DNA of 5,838 nucleotides from contig JAQUHL010000143.1 in assembly GCA_028683635.1 (NCBI GenBank), forward strand, positions 1 to 5,838. Direction: 5' to 3'. How positions within the stretch are numbered: position 1 is the first letter of the stretch; every line of letters begins with the position of its first letter. The notes under the pieces are model-generated. The model made no database searches. It was not told the DNA's origin and saw only the letters and a list, made by a program, of their open reading frames with translations. The position numbers and the translations under genes were made by a program. Of this stretch, positions 1-5,680 are shown piece by piece. The stretch is from Candidatus Cloacimonadota bacterium (GTDB lineage: Bacteria > Cloacimonadota > Cloacimonadia > Cloacimonadales > Cloacimonadaceae).

Positions 1-118
1 GACCTAAATGTGGTCTTATAAGATGCAATTTCTCTTCAAAAGGTTCAATATGCCCATCGTAAGCATGCAACGACATCGCAGCAATCAAGTCTGCCCGTTT
101 GGATAAACGCTGTGACAG
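1..118 (-). pseudogene. hutH: Histidine/aromatic amino acid ammonia-lyase (HutH-type) internal fragment
   Basis: The minus strand is open from about position 118 to the left edge and continues beyond it. It reads RLSKRADLIAA, then MSLHAYDGHIEPF, then LHLIRPHLG, and the incomplete last codon starts with C, which fits the expected Gln. From family knowledge this matches the segment of MIO-dependent ammonia-lyases 'AD..aA.Sl.a..g...pF...iH..RPH.GQ', roughly residues 210-250 of a ~500-aa enzyme that deaminates histidine to urocanate. The part that should lie upstream (the Ala-Ser-Gly MIO triad and the NGTQ motif, about 200 residues) is not found to the right. The frame stays open there, but it encodes nothing lyase-like and runs through the promoter and leader of a plus-strand lipoprotein gene. 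I therefore read it as a 5'-truncated remnant. An assembly junction, or a gene re-started at the internal ATG (76-74), cannot be excluded. Family assignment is fairly firm; pseudogene status is inference. Confidence 0.62.
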
Positions 119-121
119 GCA

Positions 122-151
122 TTGACTTTGCCATAGTTTTTTGAATTTTAA
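122..151 (+). promoter_or_regulatory. Weak candidate sigma70-type promoter of the small lipoprotein gene
   Basis: TTGACT (122-127) is followed after 18 bp by TTTTAA (146-151), about 60 bp before the lipoprotein start. The -35 is good and the -10 is poor. It lies where the lyase similarity on the other strand fades out. Confidence 0.3.
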
Positions 152-181
152 CAACCCAAAACAAGAAAAAAAAGAACCTAA

Positions 182-196
182 TATCCCACAGGGATA
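182..196 (+). other. Small leader hairpin ahead of the lipoprotein RBS
   Basis: TATCCC (182-187), loop ACA and GGGATA (191-196) form a perfect 6-bp stem that ends 4 nt before the GGAGG ribosome-binding site. It could affect translation or mRNA stability. Function is not shown by sequence alone. Confidence 0.3.
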
Positions 197-200
197 CCAT

Positions 201-206
201 GGAGGT
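201..206 (+). promoter_or_regulatory. Ribosome-binding site deciding the lipoprotein start
   Basis: GGAGGT lies 4 nt before the ATG at 211. It overlaps the in-frame ATG at 199, which therefore cannot be the main start, so the MKK start at 211 is preferred. Confidence 0.8.
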
Positions 207-210
207 AAAA

Positions 211-393
211 ATGAAGAAAATTCTCTTGATCGCATTAGTCGCCTTGATGCTGCTGAGCGCCATTTCCTTTGTCGGTTGTGGTAAGAAAGCCGAAGAAGTT
301 GCTCCTGAAGAAGCCGCACCGGTAGAAGAAGTTGCAACCCCCGAAGTTCCTGACACCACTGCTACTCAGCCTGAAGCACCTGCCGCTCAGTAA
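211..393 (+). CDS. Very small acidic, Pro/Ala/Glu-rich lipoprotein
   Basis: The product is 60 aa. MKKILLIALVALMLL is a Lys-positive n-region plus hydrophobic core, followed by S-F-V-G-C with Cys23 as the lipidated residue; the -3 residue is Phe rather than the usual Leu, while -1 Gly is standard. The predicted mature chain is only about 38 residues, starts C-G-K-K, and is low-complexity: Glu-Glu/Val/Ala/Pro repeats with 8 Glu and no aromatic residues. Such a tail is probably disordered and cannot be an enzyme. It is more likely an anchored spacer or a surface or periplasmic peptide. An upstream in-frame ATG at 199 exists but lies over the RBS. The gene stands alone between the lyase remnant and a hairpin terminator, so it is probably monocistronic. 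The function is not known to me; similar tiny '..GCGKK' lipoproteins occur in Cloacimonadota-like genomes as far as I recall. Confidence 0.8.
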   Translation: MKKILLIALVALMLLSAISFVGCGKKAEEVAPEEAAPVEEVATPEVPDTTATQPEAPAAQ

Positions 394-444
394 CCTGGCA
401 GCTAACTCAATTAAAGACTGAAATTTAACAAAACGCAGTCCTTT

Positions 445-476
445 AAAAACGGGCATCCAAATGGATGCCCGTTTTT
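445..476. terminator. Bidirectional intrinsic terminator
   Basis: A perfect 14-bp stem (445-458 with 463-476) with loop AAAT has a GC-rich core ACGGGCATCC. On the plus strand the stem runs into six T (472-477). On the minus strand the A-run at 445-449 becomes a U-run. It sits between convergent genes (lipoprotein plus, secreted protein minus) and can end both transcripts. Confidence 0.9.
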
Positions 477-498
477 TATATCCAAGATGTTTTCTGCG

Positions 499-933
499 CT
501 AATATACTCCCTCGGCATACTCAACTATCGGGTAGTCAAACTCACCGTAGCAAAGATATAAGGACCCACCATCTATTTCCCAGACGTACTCTTCAAACCA
601 ATCATCGTAATAGGCATAGTCTCCATGTAATTCACAAAGCTCATCCAGAAGATAATAGTATAAATCATCGGAAGAATCGTTGTAAAATGCAGAAAAAGTA
701 CCAAGGATTCCTTTATCATCAATATGAATCTCCAGCTTTTCCAGCGTTGTTTCACTTTCCCTGTTGTAAGTGACACGCTTATCTTCCTTGAGAATTTGTT
801 TGAATCCAGCCTTTGAAAGGTGAACATCGACATCGGTAAACTTTTGTCCAAACTCCAGTCCATATATGCCTGGCACGGCGTTCATACTGATTGCTACCAG
901 TATCATTCCGAAAATTAGCATTGCTTTTTTCAT
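499..933 (-). CDS. Secreted acidic, Tyr-rich protein of unknown function (144 aa)
   Basis: The start is ATG at 933-931, which has GGGAGAT 6 nt upstream; a longer frame exists only from a TTG at 948 that overlaps this RBS. Residues 1-19 are a signal peptide (MKKAMLIFGM, hydrophobic core, then S-M-N-A) with likely signal peptidase I cleavage after Ala19 and no lipobox. The mature part of about 125 aa begins with GLEFGQKFTDVDVHL, a beta-strand followed by a helix ending in GF. It then alternates strands (LEKLEIHIDD, GTFSAFY), a helix (LYYYLLDELCELHG) and strands (YVWEIDGG, SLYLCYG). This order resembles small secreted 'ff.ngkL..v' / SmpA-like folds, but I recognise no named family. The C-terminal 60 or so residues contain about 13 Tyr and many Asp/Glu. 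It has its own promoter (978-1006), and its signal peptide and RBS closely resemble those of the upstream protease gene, so a shared location is likely. A role as partner or inhibitor of that protease is speculation. Confidence 0.8.
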   Translation of the reverse strand: MKKAMLIFGMILVAISMNAVPGIYGLEFGQKFTDVDVHLSKAGFKQILKEDKRVTYNRESETTLEKLEIHIDDKGILGTFSAFYNDSSDDLYYYLLDELCELHGDYAYYDDWFEEYVWEIDGGSLYLCYGEFDYPIVEYAEGVY

Positions 934-940
934 TTCTCTA

Positions 941-946
941 TCTCCC
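941..946 (-). promoter_or_regulatory. Ribosome-binding site deciding the 144-aa protein start
   Basis: On the minus strand GGGAGA (946 to 941) precedes the ATG at 933 by 7 nt. A short stem ACCGG/CCGGT (949-953 with 959-963) lies directly upstream. Confidence 0.75.
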
Positions 947-977
947 AAACCGGATTTCCCGGTGTTATGATATAGAG

Positions 978-1006
978 ATAATAAAGCTCCGAACGGCCCC
1001 TGTCAA
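978..1006 (-). promoter_or_regulatory. Strong sigma70-type promoter of the 144-aa secreted protein
   Basis: On the minus strand a perfect -35 TTGACA (1006-1001) is separated by exactly 17 bp from a -10 TATTAT (983-978). Transcription should start near 970, giving a leader of about 37 nt. The promoter makes this gene independent of the protease gene 350 bp upstream. Confidence 0.75.
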
Positions 1007-1046
1007 ACCCATTATTGCAAAAGTAGCAAAAAAACGCCACCCACAA

Positions 1047-1069
1047 CCCGTATTTCCTGAGAAATCGGG
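1047..1069. other. Small hairpin between palindrome and promoter
   Basis: CCCG(T)ATTTC (1047-1056) pairs with GAAATCGGG (1061-1069) around loop CTGA with one bulged base. On the minus strand a T-run (complement of the A-run at 1028-1034) follows about 12 nt later. It might end readthrough from the protease gene, but the spacing is too long for a standard intrinsic terminator. Confidence 0.3.
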
Positions 1070-1085
1070 AATCCAGGACGGGTCA

Positions 1086-1194
1086 TCCTTGTTCCAAGGC
1101 GTTAATCACTTCTTAATCTACCCTTAATCAAGCGTTAATAATTAACGCTTGATTAAGGGTAGATTAAGAAGTGATTAACGCCTTCGAAGAAGGA
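1086..1194. repeat. 109-bp near-perfect palindrome with 11-bp phased TTAAT motifs
   Basis: Positions 1096-1139 and 1141-1184 are exact reverse complements (44 bp each) around a single central base, A1140. The pairing continues to 1086/1194 with only two mismatches (1095/1185 and 1091/1189). Within the left arm TTAAT occurs at 1102, 1113, 1124 and 1135, exactly every 11 bp, the first three as TTAATC. The right arm mirrors this with ATTAA at 1141, 1152, 1163 and 1174. It carries no coding sequence, no T-run after the stem on either strand and no clear flanking direct repeat. As RNA it would form an extremely stable hairpin from either strand; as DNA it offers eight evenly phased half-sites. It lies about 80-190 bp upstream of the promoter of the 144-aa gene and about 160 bp past the protease stop codon. 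Possible readings are a dispersed palindromic repeat, a regulator array, or an mRNA 3'-end stabiliser. No known family is recognised. Confidence 0.95.
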
Positions 1195-1352
1195 ATGAGT
1201 TAGAATGAAAAGACGTTGCACATCCCGATTTATCGATTTATCGAAATAATGACTTCCAAATATGCTGGTTGTGAGGCTTATTTTTGTAAATCTATTCCTG
1301 CCCACCATCCAAAAAGGAGCCATTGTTCAATGGTCTTTAAGGATTTACCCCG
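1195..1352. other. Intergenic stretch after the protease gene
   Basis: No supported gene is seen here. An 8-bp tandem (CGATTTAT at 1226-1233 and 1234-1241) and a weak palindrome near the protease 3' end are the only structures. A 14-codon frame at 1205 is too short to support. Confidence 0.5.
1311..1333 (-). terminator. Weak possible terminator of the protease gene
   Basis: Read on the minus strand, CCATTG and CAATGG (within 1320-1333) form a short stem followed after four bases by five T (complement of 1311-1315). The stem is AT-rich with a minimal loop, so termination would be inefficient. The large palindrome at 1086-1194 lies next in the path of the transcript. Confidence 0.3.
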
Positions 1353-3470
1353 TTATTCCCCCACTGCAATTACCCTGTAAAACAGGCATCTGTCCCCGGG
1401 AGCAGGAAAGTGCCACCAGTTATTGGTATCCGAAGATCCAATCAGAATGAATTCCGATGTAGGGCTTGTAGCCTCATATATATCGTAAGAATCTGCTCCG
1501 CTAACCACCTGCCAACTTAGAGATATTCGGCCATTGATCTGGTTTCTGCTGATTTGCAGCAATTGGGGTGCCTCCAGTTTGGCGAGGTGATTTGTGAAAG
1601 CGGGAAGGGATTCCATTCCCTGGGTATGAATGGCAGTGATTGCCCAGAGATATTCTCCAAAAGCAAGGGAATCCCACTGGTTATCGCTAAAGGTCGTTAA
1701 AGACGTACTTGCCGGAGTAAGCAAGCTCCAGGAAGAGGGGGTGTCCATCTGGTCTGGAGTCAAGCGCCAGACGCGATATCCGGTTAAGGAACGGGGGGTA
1801 CTATCCGGGATGGGATCATCCAAAACTCCGATGATCAGCCAGTTACAAACAAGGGATGGCTCCAGAGCATTCAAGGGGGTCCAGGCATTGCTGCCAATTT
1901 TTATCAGATTACCTGTATTGGGTGCCAGAGGACCATAATCGATGCTAACAGGATATCCGGCTGAAGGTTGAGAAACCTGGATGCCTATCCAGATTTCCTG
2001 GGAACCGGAAATACTTACCGGGCTGGATAAAGTTACCATGTTCCAGGCTCCGGTATGAAAGGAGGGGATAGCCTGGCTGTGTATGAGGGTTCCGGGTGAG
2101 GAAGCGCTGCCTCCGCCATAAATTTTGAGAGTGTAGTTAGCGCCGGCCATACCTGCAATAAAGCGAACCTTTTCGAGCCTGCGACCGCTGAATCCCTCCA
2201 AAGCAGAAACAGGGAAGCGGATTGCTATCTCATAGTTTGCAGCAGAGCTGAAGCCAAAGTTTTGATACTCCCTGCCTCCTCCCCATTTAAGCCACTTTGC
2301 TTCCTGGTTTGTAGTTTCAGGTGCGTACCAGCTTATCCCGGCAGTGGCCCCGGAAAGCTCCGCAGAGGGTGACGAGGGAGGATTTATCTCCGGTACCAGG
2401 TTAAAGATACCGGCCTGATTGGAAGTATAGTTGTAGCTGGCTTGAGGAACCAGATTGTCCAGGTAGAAATATCCATTCAGATATCCTCCCCAGCCCCAGT
2501 TAACGTGATAGTAGTTAGTTGCCTGAACTCCATCCAGGACAAAGGCATGGGCACTTAAACCCGTTCCGCCTGAATAGCCGATGGGGTGGCCATTTTCAAG
2601 CTCTGTCTGTAACATATCGTTCCAGGTGGTAAGGGGAAAATGGTCCTTGTATAAGCTCTGGGCATTCGCACTGTAACCAAAATTTGCAATCACTGCATGG
2701 ATGGTGTTTGTGCCTGTGGCATAGGACCCTGAAGCAGAGTAATTCATATGGCAGGCAATTCCGCATTGATAGAGCAGATTGGCGATCTGGGGATTTTCGC
2801 TACTGATGCTATTGGGCATAGCGCTCCAATCGAAGGTAGAAGAAGCAAAATCAGCCGAAAGCACCCCATAGGAGGAATCGTAGGAATAGGATCCGGAGCC
2901 GCTTAAAGGATAGCTCCAATACTTCATAATCTGTGCCATAGCCGTGGCCACGCAACCTGCATAGGCCCTTCCCGAACCGTCGGAGGGGCAGGCAGCATTG
3001 TAGGGATAGTTCTGGTTCCAATTGGTTTGGATAAGGGGCGTAACACTCCTTGTGCTTTGATATCTGGAAAAATCACCACTCAGGGCAGCTTGCCACTCAT
3101 GATGCGAAGCAAGGGATGAATTTCTGAGAGCCAAAAGCTGTTCTTCCACCGTGGCAAAGAACCAACGCAGGTTCTCAGGCAGATCCCAGGCCCCCAAATC
3201 ATGGGCAAAAGAAAAGCCGATCACCGGAACTGCTGCCAGGTCATTCGCTACAATTACAAAGCCGGTGGGATCCAGTTCTGCCACAAAATACAGAGCTTGT
3301 TCAGTTGATTCTCCGACCGGCCTGGGGGAAAGCCTCAAAAGCTTGCACTCCGGCTGTTTCGCGCGGATAAAACCCTCCACCAATGTGGTGACAGATTCAA
3401 GGCCTGCCGGTACCGCATCCATACTCTGGATACCAAAGAATAAAACTAAAACACATATAACAGTTTTCAT
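1353..3470 (-). CDS. Secreted C10-family (streptopain-like) cysteine protease with C-terminal beta-sandwich and Fn3-like domains
   Basis: The product is 705 aa. Residues 1-19 form a signal peptide (core ICVLVLFFGI, then S-M-D-A). Residues ~20-140 look like a SpeB-type propeptide, with TGFVIVANDLAAVPVIGFS typical of that domain. The peptidase C10 domain spans ~145-360. Its catalytic Cys is Cys173 in AYAGCVATAMAQIMKYW, its His is His308 in SAHAFVLDG, and the NWGWGG motif (324-329) supplies the usual Asn/Trp; both catalytic residues are intact. Residues ~385-550 form a beta-sandwich domain (GANYTLKIYGG, EIWIGIQVS) of the type appended to Bacteroidota/Cloacimonadota secreted proteases. Two Fn3-like modules follow (~560-630 and ~632-703, the latter ending in FYRVIAVGE). 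No T9SS-type C-terminal sorting domain is evident. Streptopain is 398 aa, so about 340 residues are extra. The enzyme probably degrades external protein and is made as an inactive precursor. Start ATG 3470 has GGGAGAT 5 nt upstream, and a promoter lies at 3521-3549. Confidence 0.93.
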   Translation of the reverse strand: MKTVICVLVLFFGIQSMDAVPAGLESVTTLVEGFIRAKQPECKLLRLSPRPVGESTEQALYFVAELDPTGFVIVANDLAAVPVIGFSFAHDLGAWDLPENLRWFFATVEEQLLALRNSSLASHHEWQAALSGDFSRYQSTRSVTPLIQTNWNQNYPYNAACPSDGSGRAYAGCVATAMAQIMKYWSYPLSGSGSYSYDSSYGVLSADFASSTFDWSAMPNSISSENPQIANLLYQCGIACHMNYSASGSYATGTNTIHAVIANFGYSANAQSLYKDHFPLTTWNDMLQTELENGHPIGYSGGTGLSAHAFVLDGVQATNYYHVNWGWGGYLNGYFYLDNLVPQASYNYTSNQAGIFNLVPEINPPSSPSAELSGATAGISWYAPETTNQEAKWLKWGGGREYQNFGFSSAANYEIAIRFPVSALEGFSGRRLEKVRFIAGMAGANYTLKIYGGGSASSPGTLIHSQAIPSFHTGAWNMVTLSSPVSISGSQEIWIGIQVSQPSAGYPVSIDYGPLAPNTGNLIKIGSNAWTPLNALEPSLVCNWLIIGVLDDPIPDSTPRSLTGYRVWRLTPDQMDTPSSWSLLTPASTSLTTFSDNQWDSLAFGEYLWAITAIHTQGMESLPAFTNHLAKLEAPQLLQISRNQINGRISLSWQVVSGADSYDIYEATSPTSEFILIGSSDTNNWWHFPAPGDRCLFYRVIAVGE

Positions 3471-3520
3471 ATCTCATCTCCCTGCCCGGGACGAAGATAA
3501 CAATCCCAAGCTATAAGAAC

Positions 3521-3549
3521 ATAATGCGGGATATCCTGAGCTCTGTCAA
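3521..3549 (-). promoter_or_regulatory. Sigma70-type promoter of the C10 protease gene
   Basis: On the minus strand a perfect TTGACA (3549-3544) and CATTAT (3526-3521) are separated by 17 bp, the same layout as the promoter of the downstream 144-aa gene. The leader would be about 45 nt. Confidence 0.6.
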
Positions 3550-3784
3550 GCAGATTCGCGGGTTTTTGCAGAAGAACTGTGGTAGAAGTATTGTTTTCCT
3601 TACTTGCCTTTTCTACAGTAGCTTACGAAAGCATAGCACAAGCTTGACAGACCTTTCCGAAGCAGCTCCTGGCACAAGTATATCAGACCGGGAATCAGCA
3701 GGGTTTGGGGATCCGGGCAAGGCTGGTAAATTCCTTTTGACAAAATCGCTTATCAGTGGATTTGGTACCATAAATGAAGAAAAG

Positions 3785-3790
3785 TGGAGA
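3785..3790 (+). promoter_or_regulatory. Ribosome-binding site deciding the transferase start
   Basis: GGAGAG lies 6 nt before the ATG at 3797. The protein from this ATG begins just where family members do, ahead of the first membrane helix. Confidence 0.7.
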
Positions 3791-3796
3791 GAATCG

Positions 3797-4939
3797 ATGG
3801 AAAATCGTATTTATGAATACTTTAGCGTGTTCATAATGTCCTGGCTGTTTGTCTATGGTCTGACGCCTTTTATCATCAAGCTGGCTGCCAAGATCAACTT
3901 TGTGGACAAACCGGAAGCGCGTAAGCTGCATCTCAAGGCGGTTCCTTTGATGGGTGGCTTAAGTGTTTTTATCGGATTCTTTTTGCTTTGTGTATATGAT
4001 GTTTTGATCTCTCCGGGACGTTATTTTGATCTTCCCATGCAGGGGTATTTGCTTGGTTCGGCAATGATCGTGTTTCTGGGTTTGTGGGACGACAAGTTTG
4101 GCATGAAACCTTTGGTCAAGATGGTGGGGCAGATCATTGTCAGTCTGGTTTTCATCATTTCCAATTTCCGGTTCTTTGAGCTAAATTCGATCTTTAGCAG
4201 TTTTTCTTTTATGCTGCCTTTTACGGATATAAAGATTATGGTTTCCTCCATCTATATCGCCATCCCCCTTTTTGTTTTGTGGATGGTGGGTTTGATGAAC
4301 GCCTTTAATTTCCTGGATAACATGGATGGGGTCTTGAGCGGCATGGCAGGAGTGTTGGGGCTGGGGTTCTTCATTTTCAGCCTGATCAATTCTCAGGCGA
4401 ATGCAGAAGCAATGGCGCTGATCGGATTGATTTCCCTGTCTTTTGCCGGAGCTGCATTTGGATTTTTACCATATAACTTCAATCCGGCCAAGATCTTCCT
4501 TGGGGATGCAGGCTCGATGTTTATCGGCTACTTTCTTTCTTCGATGGGGATCATGATGGCCAAGTATGCAGGTAATTTCCGGAACGACAAGCTGTTTTAC
4601 CTTCTCCCTGTAATGCTGCTCAGCTATGCCATCTTCGACATCGCTTTGGTGAGCTATACCCGAAAAAGGGATGGCAGGCACGTTATGCAAGGTGGGAAGG
4701 ATCATTCCACACACAGGATCAACAACGCCCTTGGCTCGATAAGAGTCACGGCAGTAATCATCTACATTATCAATACCATAATTGTGCTCACAACGGTTGT
4801 AACCTTCAGGGTGGGCTCACGAGTCTTGCTGCTGTTGATGACGCTCATATTCGCCATCATCTTTCTCATTTTTGGTCGCAAGCTGGACGAAATCCCGGTG
4901 ATAATCCCTGCCAATCAGCTCAAGAAGACAAAGGAATAA
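3797..4939 (+). CDS. WecA/TagO-type polyprenyl-phosphate sugar-1-phosphate transferase (MraY-like family)
   Basis: This 380-aa inner membrane enzyme probably transfers a HexNAc-1-phosphate (typically GlcNAc) from a UDP-sugar to undecaprenyl phosphate, the first step of a lipid-linked glycan. About 11 hydrophobic helices are visible (e.g. 9-30, 51-70, 150-167, 204-224, 266-286, 315-335, 341-360). Family motifs are in order: DKPEARKLHLKAVPLMGG (37-54), the Asp pair in LGLWDD (Asp98, Asp99), NAFNFLDNMDG (168-178, with Asn171, Asp174 and Asp177 for Mg/nucleotide), FLGDAGS (234-240, Asp237), and the cytoplasmic His loop GGKDHSTHRI (299-308). The His loop and motif spacing favour WecA/TagO over MraY. 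The acceptor glycan (O-antigen, capsule, teichoic-like or exopolysaccharide) cannot be told. The start at 3797 is chosen over the in-frame ATG at 3524 because of its RBS and because the extra 91 residues overlap the divergent protease promoter. It is the first gene of an operon with the MBL-fold gene 3 nt downstream. Confidence 0.92.
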   Translation: MENRIYEYFSVFIMSWLFVYGLTPFIIKLAAKINFVDKPEARKLHLKAVPLMGGLSVFIGFFLLCVYDVLISPGRYFDLPMQGYLLGSAMIVFLGLWDDKFGMKPLVKMVGQIIVSLVFIISNFRFFELNSIFSSFSFMLPFTDIKIMVSSIYIAIPLFVLWMVGLMNAFNFLDNMDGVLSGMAGVLGLGFFIFSLINSQANAEAMALIGLISLSFAGAAFGFLPYNFNPAKIFLGDAGSMFIGYFLSSMGIMMAKYAGNFRNDKLFYLLPVMLLSYAIFDIALVSYTRKRDGRHVMQGGKDHSTHRINNALGSIRVTAVIIYIINTIIVLTTVVTFRVGSRVLLLLMTLIFAIIFLIFGRKLDEIPVIIPANQLKKTKE

Positions 4940-4942
4940 GCT

Positions 4943-5680
4943 ATGGAATTTGTAATACTTGGCGCAGGTCCCGGATTGCCAAATCTGGAGAACCACCTCT
5001 CTGCTTTGTACGTCTCAGCAAATGGCAAGAAACTTCTCTTCGATTGCGGAGACGGCAGCAGCCATCTGCTTTTAAAAAAGGGCTTAAGCGGAAATGAGCT
5101 CGATGCCATTGCCATCAGCCACTATCATCCGGATCATATCTGCGGGCTCTATATGGTGCTGCAAATGCTGTATCTCGAAGGACGCACCAAGCCATTGGAT
5201 ATCTTCCTGCCGGAGCGTCCGGTAGCCTTTATCGAATCCCTGAATATGTTTTATACCTTCGATCAGAAGTTCAATTTTAAGGTGCACTACCGGGTCGTGG
5301 AAGAGATCGAACTCTTTTATGAAGGTGTAAGCGCTGCCCTTACCGACCACCTGATCGGCTATGAGCAAATAATTAAACAACTGAATCTGCTCAATCCGAT
5401 GCAATCCTATTCCTTCAGGATTTCGGAAGCAGAGGGAGATTTGGTCTATACCTCCGATCTCACCACAGTGGAATGCATCCAGCCTTTCATCCAGGGTTGC
5501 CACACCATCATCGTCGATGGTATGCATCCTGAGGCAAACAGTGTCCTGAAACTCCAGTATTCCGATATCAAGCGCATTATCATCACCCACGGAAGATCCC
5601 CGGAACTGACGGCAAAAATGCAGGAAATGAGTATTGACCGCTTTGAATTGGCGAATGAGGGTATCGTTTACAGGATATGA
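4943..5680 (+). CDS. Metallo-beta-lactamase-fold hydrolase, RNase Z/phosphodiesterase-like
   Basis: The product is 245 aa and soluble, with no signal peptide. MEFVILGAGPGLPN, then LLFDCGDGSS (31-40), is the opening beta-strand and DCG turn of the RNase Z-like branch. The metal motif is SHYHPDH (59-65: His60, His62, Asp64, His65); further ligands are likely His136 (LTDH), Asp172 (VYTSD) and His216 (IITHG), so the two-zinc set looks complete. It is shorter than bacterial RNase Z (about 300 aa) and has DCGDGSS where RNase Z has DCGEGTQ, so I call it only an MBL-fold hydrolase, possibly a phosphodiesterase. AAGGA lies 7 nt before the ATG. The 3-nt gap from the transferase and the 4-nt overlap with the next gene show translational coupling. 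Its substrate is unknown; processing of a nucleotide or lipid-linked product of the neighbouring transferase is only an idea. Confidence 0.87.
   Translation: MEFVILGAGPGLPNLENHLSALYVSANGKKLLFDCGDGSSHLLLKKGLSGNELDAIAISHYHPDHICGLYMVLQMLYLEGRTKPLDIFLPERPVAFIESLNMFYTFDQKFNFKVHYRVVEEIELFYEGVSAALTDHLIGYEQIIKQLNLLNPMQSYSFRISEAEGDLVYTSDLTTVECIQPFIQGCHTIIVDGMHPEANSVLKLQYSDIKRIIITHGRSPELTAKMQEMSIDRFELANEGIVYRI

Larger units (their letters stand above)
3471..3796. promoter_or_regulatory. Divergent intergenic region
   Basis: This 326-bp region separates the leftward protease gene from the rightward transferase operon. It carries the protease promoter on the minus strand. For the plus strand, TTGACA occurs at 3644-3649 and 3737-3742, the latter about 55 bp before the transferase start, but neither has a convincing -10 at 16-18 bp, so the operon promoter is unresolved. 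The plus frame is open back to an ATG at 3524, but the 91 extra residues are not membrane-like and are unlike any WecA/TagO N-terminus. No further gene is seen. Confidence 0.6.

Noticed and set aside
1102..1178. Phased TTAAT repeats as a CRISPR array
   Set aside because: Units are 11 bp with 6-bp spacers and an inverted arrangement, unlike CRISPR repeats and spacers.
1086..1194. Palindrome as an intrinsic terminator
   Set aside because: No T-run follows the stem on either strand, and the arms are far longer than needed for termination.
1086..1194. Palindrome as a foldback sequencing artefact
   Set aside because: The similarity stops after 54 bp with mismatches at the outer ends, and both flanks continue as different unique sequence into real genes. 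Not fully excluded without reads.
1205..1249. 14-codon frame MKRRCTSRFIDLSK
   Set aside because: Too short, no convincing RBS spacing and no context to support translation.
1630..1938. Plus-strand open frame inside the protease gene
   Set aside because: It is antisense to the Fn3-like and beta-sandwich coding region, with no RBS or recognisable domain.
3524..3796. In-frame N-terminal extension of the transferase by 91 residues
   Set aside because: The extra residues have no similarity to the family start, no good RBS precedes 3524, and the segment overlaps the divergent protease promoter. GGAGAG before 3797 fits better.
5084..5590. Minus-strand open frame of 168 codons opposite the MBL-fold gene
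   Set aside because: It lies wholly antisense to a gene with intact metal motifs and its translation shows no family motifs; it is a shadow frame.
4943..5680. Annotation as RNase Z (rnz)
   Set aside because: The short length and altered DCGEGTQ motif make tRNA 3' processing uncertain; a broader family name is safer.
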